Below, in pieces: positions 24,432 through 32,976 of a DNA stretch of 38,449 bases (position 1 is its first letter; every line of letters starts with the position of its first letter). Below the pieces are notes generated by a model. That model ran no database searches. It saw only the letters and a program-made list of their open reading frames with translations, and was not told where the DNA came from. A program made the position numbers and the translations under genes. The stretch is from JACKJA01 sp050297015 (GTDB taxonomy: Bacteria; Pseudomonadota; Alphaproteobacteria; Micavibrionales; Micavibrionaceae), in contig JBNKRZ010000041.1 in the NCBI GenBank assembly GCA_050297015.1, forward strand, positions 1 to 38,449. Direction: 5' to 3'.

Positions 24432-25277
24432 ATGATAAAACACTCGACGTTAACAGCTCTTTTCTTATCGTGCCTTGCTTTTCTTATGCTGATGATCCCG
24501 GCGTCTCCGGCACGAAGCGCCACAAAAGCAATAACCCCCAGCGGTTTGGATATTGCGTTGGTTCGTGCCCCCGATTTACAACTCGGTCAATTCATACTCT
24601 CCCTTACGGCCCGCAATACCGTCACCGGATGCCCAAAAATAGGACCCATTTTATACCGGGGAGAATTTAAAGATATTTTCCTGGACATTAAATTAGGCCC
24701 TTACAGACTCAGCGTGGACAACCAATCTGGAATTTGCGATACACGCCAACAAACACCGACGGCTGACATTCTTTTAAGCTATCAGGCACTAAAACGGCAT
24801 GGCACAAGAACCATCCGCTTCCATACGCCATACGGTATAGAATATTACAACGTAAGCCTTGGGCAGAATGTTATTACTATGCAACAAGAACGCCCCACCT
24901 CTGCCTCCCCCTATGTGCAACCCGCGCAACTGCCCTTTGTCCACGATACGCTTACCCATTGGTTCTATCCAAAAGGCACGGTCATTTTATACGCTCCGGA
25001 TGCGGCCCCCGACGAAGACATATCAGATAAATTGGAAGATCTGGCTTTGCACCGGGGGGTTGTCCCCTTAGAAACATTTCTGCCTCATTTTGTCTCACCG
25101 GTGGACCGCCCACACCATTACTATTATGTAGACAAAAGCGCACGTTTCACCGATCAGGAAGAGCCTCTCATTTTAGGGGAATTTCCTGCACCCGTTACCA
25201 TATACGGGCTAGAGGAAAACTACACTGAACAACGCCCGAAAAAAGTTTTTGCAAGAACGCCGCGGCGGTATGAATAA
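24432..25277 (+). CDS. Exported protein of unknown function (281 aa)
   Basis: The N-terminus (MIKHSTLTALFLSCLAFLMLMIPASPARSA) is a typical signal peptide. The mature chain is soluble, with two cysteines (TGCPKIG and GICDTR) likely disulfide-bonded, and several proline-rich loops. No family is recognised. Its start has GGA 8 nt upstream. It is divergent from rph and lies 51 bp before grpE, in the place where hrcA is found in many alphaproteobacteria. Confidence 0.65.
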   Translation: MIKHSTLTALFLSCLAFLMLMIPASPARSATKAITPSGLDIALVRAPDLQLGQFILSLTARNTVTGCPKIGPILYRGEFKDIFLDIKLGPYRLSVDNQSGICDTRQQTPTADILLSYQALKRHGTRTIRFHTPYGIEYYNVSLGQNVITMQQERPTSASPYVQPAQLPFVHDTLTHWFYPKGTVILYAPDAAPDEDISDKLEDLALHRGVVPLETFLPHFVSPVDRPHHYYYVDKSARFTDQEEPLILGEFPAPVTIYGLEENYTEQRPKKVFARTPRRYE

Positions 25278-25328
25278 TTTTCAAAATCGTACGAACACCG
25301 CATTTTTTATTATAGTTAGAGGTCTTTG

Positions 25329-26048
25329 ATGAATACGACAAACCCGGAAAACCCTTTCCCGGAACAAAATACCACAGGGCAACAACAGGCAAAAGAACAG
25401 CCGCAGGAAAAGCTCTCTGCTGACGACACGGACGACAATACGGATGCCCCCTTTTCTCCACAAACCGTACCGGAGATGTCTGCAAGTTCTCAGGACAGCA
25501 ACAACCACGCGGCCGAAGCGCGCATAGAACAGCTGGAGGGCGAGCTGGCGCAAGCCAAAGACCAAATGCTCCGCGCCTTGGCCGAAGCTGAAAACACCCG
25601 CAAGCGCGGCTTGAAAGACCGTGAAGAGGCTGGGAAATATGCGATCATGAAATTTGCCCGTTCATTGCTGGATGTGGCCGATAATTTCTCCCGCGCGCTG
25701 GAGGCTGTTACGCCGGAGATGAAAGCCGAAAACGCACAGATCACCCCCATTTTGGAAGGGATCGAAGCCACAGGCCGTGAACTGGAAAAATCTTTTGAAA
25801 ATAATGGGATAAACAAAATCATCCCCAAAGATGATGAAGTCTTTAATCCCAATTTCCATGAAGTGATGTTCGAAGTCCCCGGCACCGGAAAACCGCCCGG
25901 CACGATTATGCAAGTCATAGAAACCGGCTATGTCATTCACGATCGTCTCCTCCGCCCCGCCCGGGTCGGCGTCGCCAAGGATGACGGTAGCTATCAAGGC
26001 GATCAACCATCCGGCAACCCCGGCCATACGCTGGACACGGAAGTGTGA
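25329..26048 (+). CDS. grpE: GrpE, nucleotide exchange factor of DnaK
   Basis: GrpE releases ADP from DnaK. The start ATG 25329 has AGAGG at 6 nt spacing; 239 residues. The first 55 residues are a disordered Gln/Glu/Asp-rich leader. A long coiled-coil follows (ARIEQLEGELAQAKDQMLRALAEAENTRKRGLKDREEAGKYA), then the beta domain with NPNFHEVMFEVPGTGKPPGTIMQVIETGYVIHDRLLRPARVGVAK, the GrpE signature. It lies 192 bp before dnaK. Confidence 0.95.
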   Translation: MNTTNPENPFPEQNTTGQQQAKEQPQEKLSADDTDDNTDAPFSPQTVPEMSASSQDSNNHAAEARIEQLEGELAQAKDQMLRALAEAENTRKRGLKDREEAGKYAIMKFARSLLDVADNFSRALEAVTPEMKAENAQITPILEGIEATGRELEKSFENNGINKIIPKDDEVFNPNFHEVMFEVPGTGKPPGTIMQVIETGYVIHDRLLRPARVGVAKDDGSYQGDQPSGNPGHTLDTEV

Positions 26049-26093
26049 TCCAAAAAACATCCTCCGCCGTAGAAAGAAATGAGTAGCTAAAGA

Positions 26094-26123
26094 CTTGCCA
26101 AATATTGGGGGTTTTTGCTATCT
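26094..26123 (+). promoter_or_regulatory. Candidate RpoH (heat-shock) promoter before dnaK
   Basis: CTTGCCA (26094-26100) is followed after 16 bp by GCTATCT (26117-26123). This fits the alphaproteobacterial RpoH pattern CTTG…CYTATNT with one mismatch in the -10 part. It is about 118 bp before the dnaK start. No CIRCE operator was found in this gap. Confidence 0.4.
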
Positions 26124-26240
26124 CAGGACTAGCGTTTGTCCTTCGTTGTGTTATAACGGGGGCAAACGTCAAAAATGGAAATTGTAGGCCGCGCCTCATG
26201 AAGGGCTGCCTCGTATATTTGCCAATGAAAGGAAATAAAT

Positions 26241-28187
26241 ATGAGTAAAGTAATCGGTATCGACCTCGGTACAACCAACTCCTGTGTTGCCGCGATGGAC
26301 GGCAAAGAGCCCAAAGTTATTGAGAATGCGGAAGGCGCGCGGACCACGCCGTCCATGATCGCGTTTTCCAAAGATGGCGAGCGCCTCGTAGGCCAGCCCG
26401 CAAAACGGCAAGCTGTGACCAATCCGGAAGGCACGCTCTACGCTATTAAGCGTTTGATCGGCCGCCGCTTTGACGATCCGGCTGTGAAGGAAATGAAAGA
26501 CAAAGCCCCGTTCAACATCGTTAAAGGTGAGAACGGTGATGCCTGGGTTGAGGTTGACGGCGAAAAAATGGCGCCCTCCCAAATCTCGGCTATGGTTCTG
26601 AAAAAGCTGAAAGAAGACGCGGAAAGCCATCTGGGCGCGAGCGTGACACAGGCCGTCATTACCGTGCCGGCTTACTTCAATGACTCCCAGCGTCAGGCTA
26701 CAAAAGACGCCGGTAAAATTGCAGGCCTAGAAGTGCTACGGATTATTAACGAGCCGACGGCCGCCGCTCTGGCTTACGGGCTGGATCAGAAAAATCACGG
26801 CACGATCGCGGTCTATGACCTTGGGGGCGGAACGTTCGATATTTCCGTTCTTGAAATCGGCGATGGCGTCTTTGAGGTAAAATCCACCAACGGGGATACG
26901 TTCCTCGGCGGGGAGGACTTTGACCTGCGGATTATCGACTACTTGGCCGATGAGTTCAAAAAATCCGACGGCATTGATTTACGTGATGACAAGCTGGCTT
27001 TGCAACGCCTGAAAGAAGCCGCGGAAAAGGCCAAGATTGAGCTTTCTTCCACCAGCCAAACGGAAGTGAACCTGCCGTTTGTCACGGCGGATGCCTCCGG
27101 CCCGAAACACTTGAACATCAAGCTCACACGATCCAAGCTCGAAAGCCTTGTTGAAGACCTTATCAAGCGCTCGGTCGAGCCGTGTAAAGCGGCCTTGAAA
27201 GATGCGGGGCTGAAACCAGGCGACATTGACGATGTGGTTCTGGTCGGCGGGATGACCCGCATGCCGAAAGTCATCGAAACGGTGAAGGAATTCTTCGGAC
27301 GTGAACCGCACAAGGGCGTAAACCCGGATGAAGTTGTCGCCAACGGCGCGGCCATTCAGGGCGGTGTTCTACAAGGTGACGTGAAGGATGTTCTCCTGCT
27401 CGACGTGACCCCGCTTTCCTTGGGGATTGAAACGCTGGGCGGTGTGTTTACACGTCTGATCGACCGCAACACAACGATCCCGACAAAGAAATCTCAAGTG
27501 TTCTCAACAGCGGAAGACAACCAAAACGCCGTGACCATCCGCGTTTTCCAAGGGGAGCGCGAAATGGCCGCCGACAACAAGGCGCTCGGTCAGTTTGATC
27601 TGGTGGGTATTCCACCGGCGCCGCGCGGCGTACCGCAAGTCGAAGTTACGTTCGACATCGACGCCAACGGTATCGTGCAGGTTTCCGCCAAGGATAAAGC
27701 CACCGGCAAGGAACAACAAATCCAGATCCAGGCCAGCGGCGGTCTATCCGATGCCGACATCGACCAAATGGTTCAGGATGCCGAAAGCCACGCGGACGAA
27801 GATAAAAAACGCCGTGAAACGGTAGAAGCCAAGAATCAGGCCGAAAGCATGATCCACCAGACAGAAAAATCGCTGGAGGATCTGGGCGCTGACGTTCCCG
27901 CCGATGAGAAAAGCAAAATCGACGAGGCCATGACGGCGCTTAAAGATGTGCTGGACGGCGACGATCCGGAAGCCATCCGCGAACGCACCAATGACCTGAT
28001 GCAAGCGTCTATGGCTCTGGGTGAGATGGCCTATCGCAAGGCTCAGGAAGCCGAAGCCGCCGACGGGGCAACCGATGCGCCGGAAGCCGCCGACGCGGAA
28101 AGCGCCGCTGCCGATGATGATGTGATCGACGCCGACTTCACAGAATCCGAAATGGAGCTGGAAGACGACGAAGAGGATAAGAAGTAA
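26241..28187 (+). CDS. dnaK: DnaK, Hsp70 chaperone
   Basis: The ATP-driven chaperone binds exposed hydrophobic peptides in the cytosol with DnaJ and GrpE. The 648-residue protein has the phosphate-binding IGIDLGTTNSCVA loop at the N-terminus, the IINEPTAAALAYGLD and VYDLGGGTFDISVLEI signatures, DVVLVGGMTRMPKV, the linker DVLLLDVTPLSLGIETLGG, the substrate-binding domain (VFSTAEDNQNAVTIRVFQGER) and an acidic C-terminus ending EDDEEDKK. Ribosome site AAAGGAAAT is strong. Length and motifs are standard. Confidence 0.98.
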   Translation: MSKVIGIDLGTTNSCVAAMDGKEPKVIENAEGARTTPSMIAFSKDGERLVGQPAKRQAVTNPEGTLYAIKRLIGRRFDDPAVKEMKDKAPFNIVKGENGDAWVEVDGEKMAPSQISAMVLKKLKEDAESHLGASVTQAVITVPAYFNDSQRQATKDAGKIAGLEVLRIINEPTAAALAYGLDQKNHGTIAVYDLGGGTFDISVLEIGDGVFEVKSTNGDTFLGGEDFDLRIIDYLADEFKKSDGIDLRDDKLALQRLKEAAEKAKIELSSTSQTEVNLPFVTADASGPKHLNIKLTRSKLESLVEDLIKRSVEPCKAALKDAGLKPGDIDDVVLVGGMTRMPKVIETVKEFFGREPHKGVNPDEVVANGAAIQGGVLQGDVKDVLLLDVTPLSLGIETLGGVFTRLIDRNTTIPTKKSQVFSTAEDNQNAVTIRVFQGEREMAADNKALGQFDLVGIPPAPRGVPQVEVTFDIDANGIVQVSAKDKATGKEQQIQIQASGGLSDADIDQMVQDAESHADEDKKRRETVEAKNQAESMIHQTEKSLEDLGADVPADEKSKIDEAMTALKDVLDGDDPEAIRERTNDLMQASMALGEMAYRKAQEAEAADGATDAPEAADAESAAADDDVIDADFTESEMELEDDEEDKK

Positions 28188-28200
28188 CTACACTTAAACT

Positions 28201-28291
28201 GTCATCCTGAGTGAAACGAAGGATCTTCCCCTCTTGAAAGATCTTAGATTCTTCGGCTATGCCTGCCAAAGCAGGCTTCGCTCAGAATGAC
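28201..28291. repeat. REP-like palindromic element, copy 4 (between dnaK and dnaJ genes)
   Basis: GTCATcCTGAG (28201-28211) and CTCAGaATGAC (28281-28291) are inverted with one mismatch. The interior holds a nested perfect hairpin GCCTGCcaaaGCAGGC (28261-28276). It fills the gap between dnaK and the mini J-protein gene and may attenuate read-through. Confidence 0.85.
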
Positions 28292-28313
28292 GGTATTTAA
28301 TAATGAATAACGA

Positions 28314-28688
28314 ATGACCAACGCGGATTATTACACCACCCTTCACCTCTCCCCCGGTGCGACGCCGGAGGAGATGAAGCGTGCGTACCGGGCGTTGGTC
28401 AAGCGCTACCACCCGGACTATGTGCCGGAAAAATACAAACAACTTGCGACGGAAAAGCTGCGGCAGGTCATTGTCGCCTATCGCGCACTGACGGCTGAGG
28501 AGAACACACAGGCCGTTATAAAAACACCGGCCATGCGGCGGCGGACGGCGATCCGTCCCCGTAAACCTGTGGCCTATCGCAAGCCGCAAAACGACAACGC
28601 GGCGCAACGTTTCATACGCACGGGCTTAAGTAACCTGAGCGAAATTTTGTGGCCGATCGCCCCTAAACAGAAGGACAACCATGTCTAA
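28314..28688 (+). CDS. Mini J-domain protein
   Basis: The 124-residue protein has an N-terminal J domain (DYYTTLHLSPGATPEEMKRAYRALVKRYHPDYV) with the catalytic HPD tripeptide, then a basic proline-rich tail (RRRTAIRPRKPVAYRKPQNDN) and no Gly/Phe, zinc-finger or C-terminal substrate domain. J domains stimulate DnaK ATPase; this one probably recruits DnaK to a special client, perhaps through its basic tail. Its end overlaps the dnaJ start by 8 nt, so the two are translationally coupled. The start has no obvious Shine–Dalgarno, being just behind the REP element. Confidence 0.8.
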   Translation: MTNADYYTTLHLSPGATPEEMKRAYRALVKRYHPDYVPEKYKQLATEKLRQVIVAYRALTAEENTQAVIKTPAMRRRTAIRPRKPVAYRKPQNDNAAQRFIRTGLSNLSEILWPIAPKQKDNHV

Positions 28689-29841
28689 AGATTTTTACAA
28701 AACCCTCGGTGTCGACCGGAAATCCAGCGCGGACGAAATCAAAAAAGCGTACCGCAAGCTGGCTATGAAATATCACCCGGATCAAAACAAAGACGATCAC
28801 GACGCGGAAGAGAAATTCAAGGAAATCAACGAAGCTTACGATGTCCTGAAGGACGAACAAAAACGCGCCGCTTACGACCAGTACGGCAGCGCCGCTTTTG
28901 AAGGCGGCATGGGCGGCGGTCCGGGTGCGGGCTTTGGCGGGGCCGGATTCGGCGGCGGCTTTTCCGACATTTTTGAAGACATGTTCGGCGACTTTATGGG
29001 CCGGGCCGGCGGCGCGGGCGGTGGACGGCGCGGCGGGCCACAACGCGGCTCAGACATGCAATACACGATGGAAATTGCACTGGAGGAAGCCTATAAGGGC
29101 AAGGAAGCGACCATCAAAATTCCGCGGCATGAAAGCTGTGGAACCTGTAACGGCTCCGGCGCCAAAGACGGCAGCGCGGCGGAGACTTGCCCGACTTGTG
29201 ACGGCGCAGGCCGCATGCGTGCCCAGCAAGGCTTTTTCACAATTGAGCGCACCTGTGCCACCTGTAACGGCGAAGGTAAAATCATCCGTGAGCCTTGCGG
29301 AAAATGTGGAGGGCAAGGCCGCGTCCGCAAGGAAAAAACCCTTAAGGTTAAAATCCCACCCGGTGTTGATACGGGCCGCCGCATCCGCCTATCCGGTGAG
29401 GGCGAGGCCGGCATGCGCGGCGCGCCAAACGGCGATCTTTACGTCTTGCTCGCCATCAAGCCGCACAAATTTTTCCAGCGCGATAACGCGAACCTCCTCG
29501 GCCATGTACCGATCCCGATGACCACGGCGGCACTTGGCGGCGATGTTGAAGTTCCGACCATCAACGGCAAGAATACCAAGGTCAAAATCCCCGCCGGCAC
29601 ACAAAGCGGCCAGCAATTCCGCCTGCGCGGTAAAGGGATGCCGGTTCTGGGCAGCGACTCATTCGGCGATATGTATATCGAAGTGCGCGTTGAGACGCCA
29701 GTTAACCTGACCCGCAAGCAAAAAGACCTGCTCACCCAGCTCGACAAAACGATGGGCGGAAAAGAAGCATCAAAACATTCCCCCGAATCCAGCGGCTTCA
29801 TCGGCAAGGTCAAAGAATTGTGGGACGATTTGACGGAGTAA
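28681..29841 (+). CDS. dnaJ: DnaJ, Hsp40 co-chaperone
   Basis: The full type I Hsp40 delivers unfolded clients to DnaK. The 386-residue protein has the J domain with HPD at residues 32-34, a Gly/Phe-rich linker (about 75-115), four zinc-finger repeats CxxCxGxG (CGTCNGSG, CPTCDGAG, CATCNGEG, CGKCGGQG), and a C-terminal domain with IPPGVDTGRRIRLSGEGEAG and PNGDLYVLLAIKPHKFFQRD. All motifs are intact. The next gene follows after 6 bp. Confidence 0.97.
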   Translation: MSKDFYKTLGVDRKSSADEIKKAYRKLAMKYHPDQNKDDHDAEEKFKEINEAYDVLKDEQKRAAYDQYGSAAFEGGMGGGPGAGFGGAGFGGGFSDIFEDMFGDFMGRAGGAGGGRRGGPQRGSDMQYTMEIALEEAYKGKEATIKIPRHESCGTCNGSGAKDGSAAETCPTCDGAGRMRAQQGFFTIERTCATCNGEGKIIREPCGKCGGQGRVRKEKTLKVKIPPGVDTGRRIRLSGEGEAGMRGAPNGDLYVLLAIKPHKFFQRDNANLLGHVPIPMTTAALGGDVEVPTINGKNTKVKIPAGTQSGQQFRLRGKGMPVLGSDSFGDMYIEVRVETPVNLTRKQKDLLTQLDKTMGGKEASKHSPESSGFIGKVKELWDDLTE

Positions 29842-29847
29842 AAAGCC

Positions 29848-30279
29848 ATGTCCATCTGGCACACCACATACACACTCGACGACCTGAACACCGCGCGCGG
29901 CCTGCGGGAGGAGCATATCAATAAACACCTGGGCATTGTTTTCACGGAAATCGGTGATGACTACCTGAAAGCCACCATGCCCGTTGACGATCGTACGGTG
30001 CAGCCCTTTGGCTTGCTACACGGCGGCGCGTCATGTGTACTCTCGGAAACACTGGGCAGCGTCGCCGCATGGATGTGCGTCGATCCCGAAAAACAGCGCG
30101 GCGTCGGGATTGAGATCAACGCCAACCATATCCGCCCCGTGACTAAGGGCCTCGTCACCGGGATTTGCAAACCCGTCCATATCGGGCGTACGCTGCATGT
30201 CTGGAATACAGACATTTTCACCGATGAAGGCAAGCTCAACTGCACCAGCCGCCTGACCGTTGCGATAAGGAATCTATAG
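29848..30279 (+). CDS. Hotdog-fold thioesterase (PaaI/MenI-like)
   Basis: The 143-residue single-domain protein fits the PaaI/YdiI hotdog family. The motif HGGASCVLSETLGSVAAW contains the catalytic acidic residue (the E in SET), and the later GVGIEINANHIRPVTKG and RTLHVWNTDIFTDEGKL segments match the core sheet. It hydrolyses an acyl-CoA thioester; YdiI-like enzymes act on aromatic acyl-CoA such as 1,4-dihydroxy-2-naphthoyl-CoA. Substrate unknown here. It lies 6 bp after dnaJ and 2 bp before dapB, so it belongs to that transcript. Confidence 0.9.
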   Translation: MSIWHTTYTLDDLNTARGLREEHINKHLGIVFTEIGDDYLKATMPVDDRTVQPFGLLHGGASCVLSETLGSVAAWMCVDPEKQRGVGIEINANHIRPVTKGLVTGICKPVHIGRTLHVWNTDIFTDEGKLNCTSRLTVAIRNL

Positions 30280-30281
30280 CC

Positions 30282-31118
30282 ATGACCAAATCAAAATCCA
30301 TCCGTACGGCCTCCGACAATGAAGGAGCAACGCCCCTGCCCGGCCCTTTGAAGATAGGCGTTGCGGGCTGCACGGGGCGCGTCGGCACCATATTGGTGCG
30401 GGAAATTCTCTCCGGCCACTGGGAAGGACTAAAGCTCGCAGGCGGCTCCATCAAGCCCGGCTTTCCGCGACCGGACGGCGATTATTTTGTCACAGAAAAA
30501 CCGGATGAGCTATTCGCCGTTTCCGACCTTGTGATTGATTTCACCACCCCGGACTCCACGGCGCAAAATTTGTGGCACGCTGCCAAACATCACAAACCCC
30601 TGATCGTCGCGACTACGGGCCTTTCCGCACAGCAAGAAGAAGAGCTTCATGACGCCGCACGCGAAGCCCCGATCCTCTACAGCGCCAATATGAGCGTTGG
30701 TGTTAACTTGCTGGCGGCACTGGTCGAACAAGCCGCAAAACGCCTTGGCAAGGGCTGGGATATCGAGATTGTCGAAACACACCACAAACATAAGCTCGAT
30801 GCGCCCTCCGGCACCGCGTTGGCGTTGGGGAAAGCGGCGGCGCACGGCCGCAACGTAGACCTGAACGCTCATGCCGTTTTTGACCGGCACGGCAAAAAGG
30901 CCCTGCGCAAGGACGATAGCATAGGATTTGCCGTGATGCGCGGCGGCGACGTAGCGGGCGAGCACAGTGTTAACTTCTTTGGGGAAAGCGAACGGCTTGA
31001 GCTAACCCACCGTGCGACAGACCGGGTCATTTTTGCCCACGGCGCTTTGCGGGCGGCCCCTTGGCTGGCGCAGCAAGACTACGGCCTCTACAGCATGCGG
31101 GATGTTCTGGGGTTATAA
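30282..31118 (+). CDS. dapB: 4-hydroxy-tetrahydrodipicolinate reductase
   Basis: The enzyme reduces the product of DapA with NAD(P)H on the way to lysine and meso-diaminopimelate of peptidoglycan. The 278-residue protein has the nucleotide-binding KIGVAGCTGRVG (residues 24-35), VIDFTTPDST, the NAD contact VATTGLS, SANMSVGVNLL, and the active-site ETHHKHKLDAPSGTA (His167/168, Lys171). An N-terminal extension of about 20 polar residues is longer than usual. Its last 6 bp overlap ogt on the other strand. Confidence 0.95.
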   Translation: MTKSKSIRTASDNEGATPLPGPLKIGVAGCTGRVGTILVREILSGHWEGLKLAGGSIKPGFPRPDGDYFVTEKPDELFAVSDLVIDFTTPDSTAQNLWHAAKHHKPLIVATTGLSAQQEEELHDAAREAPILYSANMSVGVNLLAALVEQAAKRLGKGWDIEIVETHHKHKLDAPSGTALALGKAAAHGRNVDLNAHAVFDRHGKKALRKDDSIGFAVMRGGDVAGEHSVNFFGESERLELTHRATDRVIFAHGALRAAPWLAQQDYGLYSMRDVLGL

Positions 31119-31607
31119 ACCATAATTCTCTGCCGCGAGTAAACGGCGCTTCATTTCCGGGCCGTATCCATAACTCCCAACGCCGCCGCCGCTCGGCAAC
31201 ACCCTATGGCACGGGATCAGCGGCACAATAGGATTGGCGCCCACGGCGCTCCCCACCGCGCGGCAGGCTTTAGGATGTCCTATGATGCGGGCGATATCGC
31301 CATAATGGCATATCTGCCCCCACGGCACATCAAGAAGCGCCCGCCAGACCTTTTGCTGAAAGACCGTTCCTGCGGATAAATCCAGTGCCGGAAGAGGCAC
31401 CTCTCCGCGCCATGCCGCCAACGCCTGTTCAGCCGGCACTTTTACATTTTCCGGAGCGTGAAGTAGTGTGGCCCGCGGAAAGCGCCGGGAAAGCGTCTCC
31501 TCATCCGCTATCCCCATAAAACACAGTCCCGCCGGGGAAGACGCTACCATCAAGCGCCTCAGCAACTCATCATCATATAAGCCGTAAGTGATTTTCATAG
31601 GCGTCAT
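31113..31607 (-). CDS. ogt: Methylated-DNA–protein cysteine methyltransferase
   Basis: This suicide DNA-repair protein removes O6-methyl groups from guanine. The 164-residue protein has the catalytic motif IPCHRVLPSGGGVGSYG with Cys133 as acceptor, and the preceding helix-turn-helix region (RIIGHPKACRAVGSAVGANP). No Ada N-terminal domain is present. ATG 31607 or 31598 are possible starts. It is divergent from nth with 20 bp between start codons, so the two repair genes may share a promoter region. Confidence 0.95.
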   Translation of the reverse strand: MTPMKITYGLYDDELLRRLMVASSPAGLCFMGIADEETLSRRFPRATLLHAPENVKVPAEQALAAWRGEVPLPALDLSAGTVFQQKVWRALLDVPWGQICHYGDIARIIGHPKACRAVGSAVGANPIVPLIPCHRVLPSGGGVGSYGYGPEMKRRLLAAENYGL

Positions 31608-31627
31608 TATGCGCTATAAATCTTCCC

Positions 31628-32260
31628 ATGACTAAAAAACAAATTCATGAATTCTTTGCCCGCCTGCGCGCGGCCAATCCGGAACCGAAAAGTGAGCTGG
31701 AATATACCACCCCCTTTACTCTTTTGGTCGCGGTTGTCCTGTCGGCGCAAGCTACGGACAAAGGCGTGAACAAAGCAACGCCAGCCCTTTTCGCCGCAGC
31801 GGACACGCCGGAAAAGATGCTAGCACTCGGCGAAGAACGGGTACGTGAGCACATCAAAACCATCGGGCTTTACAAGGGCAAGGCTAAAAACATTATCGGC
31901 CTGTCAAAAATGCTGATTGACGACTATGACAGCCAAATCCCGCAAGACCGGGAAGAACTGGTGAAGCTGCCGGGGGTTGGGCGGAAAACGGCGAATGTCG
32001 TACTCAATGTTGCCTTTGGGCAGCCGACAATGGCCGTGGATACGCATATCCACCGCGTGGCCAACCGCACCGGGATGGTCAAAACCAAAACACCAGAGAA
32101 AACCGAGCTGGCACTTCTGGAGGTGATCCCCGATGAATTCATGAATCACGCCCACCACTGGCTGATCTTGCATGGGCGCTATATCTGCAAAGCACGCAAA
32201 CCCGACTGTGGTAACTGCCCGGTGCGCGACTTATGTGATTTCAAAGATAAAACGGCTTAA
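31628..32260 (+). CDS. nth: Endonuclease III
   Basis: The base-excision repair glycosylase/AP-lyase removes oxidised pyrimidines. The 210-residue protein has the helix-hairpin-helix LPGVGRKTANVVLNVAFG with Lys120, the catalytic Asp138 (MAVDTHIHRVANR), and the Fe-S cluster cysteines Cys187, Cys194, Cys197 and Cys203. These numbers coincide with those of E. coli Nth. Its stop codon TAA shares palindromic TTAA with the convergent lipoprotein gene. Confidence 0.97.
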   Translation: MTKKQIHEFFARLRAANPEPKSELEYTTPFTLLVAVVLSAQATDKGVNKATPALFAAADTPEKMLALGEERVREHIKTIGLYKGKAKNIIGLSKMLIDDYDSQIPQDREELVKLPGVGRKTANVVLNVAFGQPTMAVDTHIHRVANRTGMVKTKTPEKTELALLEVIPDEFMNHAHHWLILHGRYICKARKPDCGNCPVRDLCDFKDKTA

Positions 32261-32865
32261 AACAGGCTGGCAAAGAGCGTTCCGCGCCCTTGCGCCGCGG
32301 CATAAACGGAAGCGAAACACCGCGCCTCGTCAAGGGTCGGCTCCGGCGCATCATAAGGGCGATCCCAAGCGGCTCTGATCCGCGAGCGCAATTCATAGTG
32401 AACCACGCTCTCCACACCCGGCGCATCATCTTGCCCAATATAGACATCCAGAACACAAGCCTTGGCCCGGTATTGCCAAACCTGCACAGCACCTTCCGTG
32501 CGGCGAAGACCCGGCTCATTCAGAATCATCAATACATCATCCGGTGACATCCCCGCCAGCGTGGAAACATCCTGACGGGCGCGGTTAATCATAACCTTGC
32601 GATAACGTTTTTGATTGGCGGCGGAAGAACGGTTATTTTCCTCATTCAAGACAAGAGTCTGCTCCCCCGTCGCCGCATAAGCACGGCTGCGGCTTTGTGA
32701 AAGATCGCAACTACCGACCAGCAAGAACGGCAGGCATAGTGACAGGAAGATACCCGTCATGCCCAAGTGAACCCGCCGGCCAACTGAATGTTTGCCGGAA
32801 CGCACAAACCGGAACGCACGCGCGCCCGGTGGAAACCCGTTAAAATGTTTTGAAATTTTTTGCAT
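32257..32865 (-). CDS. BamE/SmpA-like lipoprotein
   Basis: The start is uncertain: ATG 32865 and ATG 32760 are candidates, neither with a strong ribosome site. A lipobox-like FLLVGSC marks a probable lipidated Cys. The mature part contains the SmpA/OmlA-type motif MSPDDVLMILNEPGLRRTEGAVQVWQYRAKACVLDVYI, where a turn between helix and strand binds partners in BamE of the outer-membrane assembly complex. The domain seems to continue with a helix-rich tail (DEARCFASVYAAAQG). Function as BamE itself is unproven, since many small lipoproteins use this fold. Confidence 0.65.
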   Translation of the reverse strand: MQKISKHFNGFPPGARAFRFVRSGKHSVGRRVHLGMTGIFLSLCLPFLLVGSCDLSQSRSRAYAATGEQTLVLNEENNRSSAANQKRYRKVMINRARQDVSTLAGMSPDDVLMILNEPGLRRTEGAVQVWQYRAKACVLDVYIGQDDAPGVESVVHYELRSRIRAAWDRPYDAPEPTLDEARCFASVYAAAQGRGTLFASLF

Positions 32866-32976
32866 GGCCTGAAGGGGATCCCCGTTTTCACCTTCATTCG
32901 TATTATCCGCGCTTTTCCTGTAGCGCGCCAAACGGGAATCCGCTGTGCCTCACCCTTCTATTTTTTGTACGTTGCC

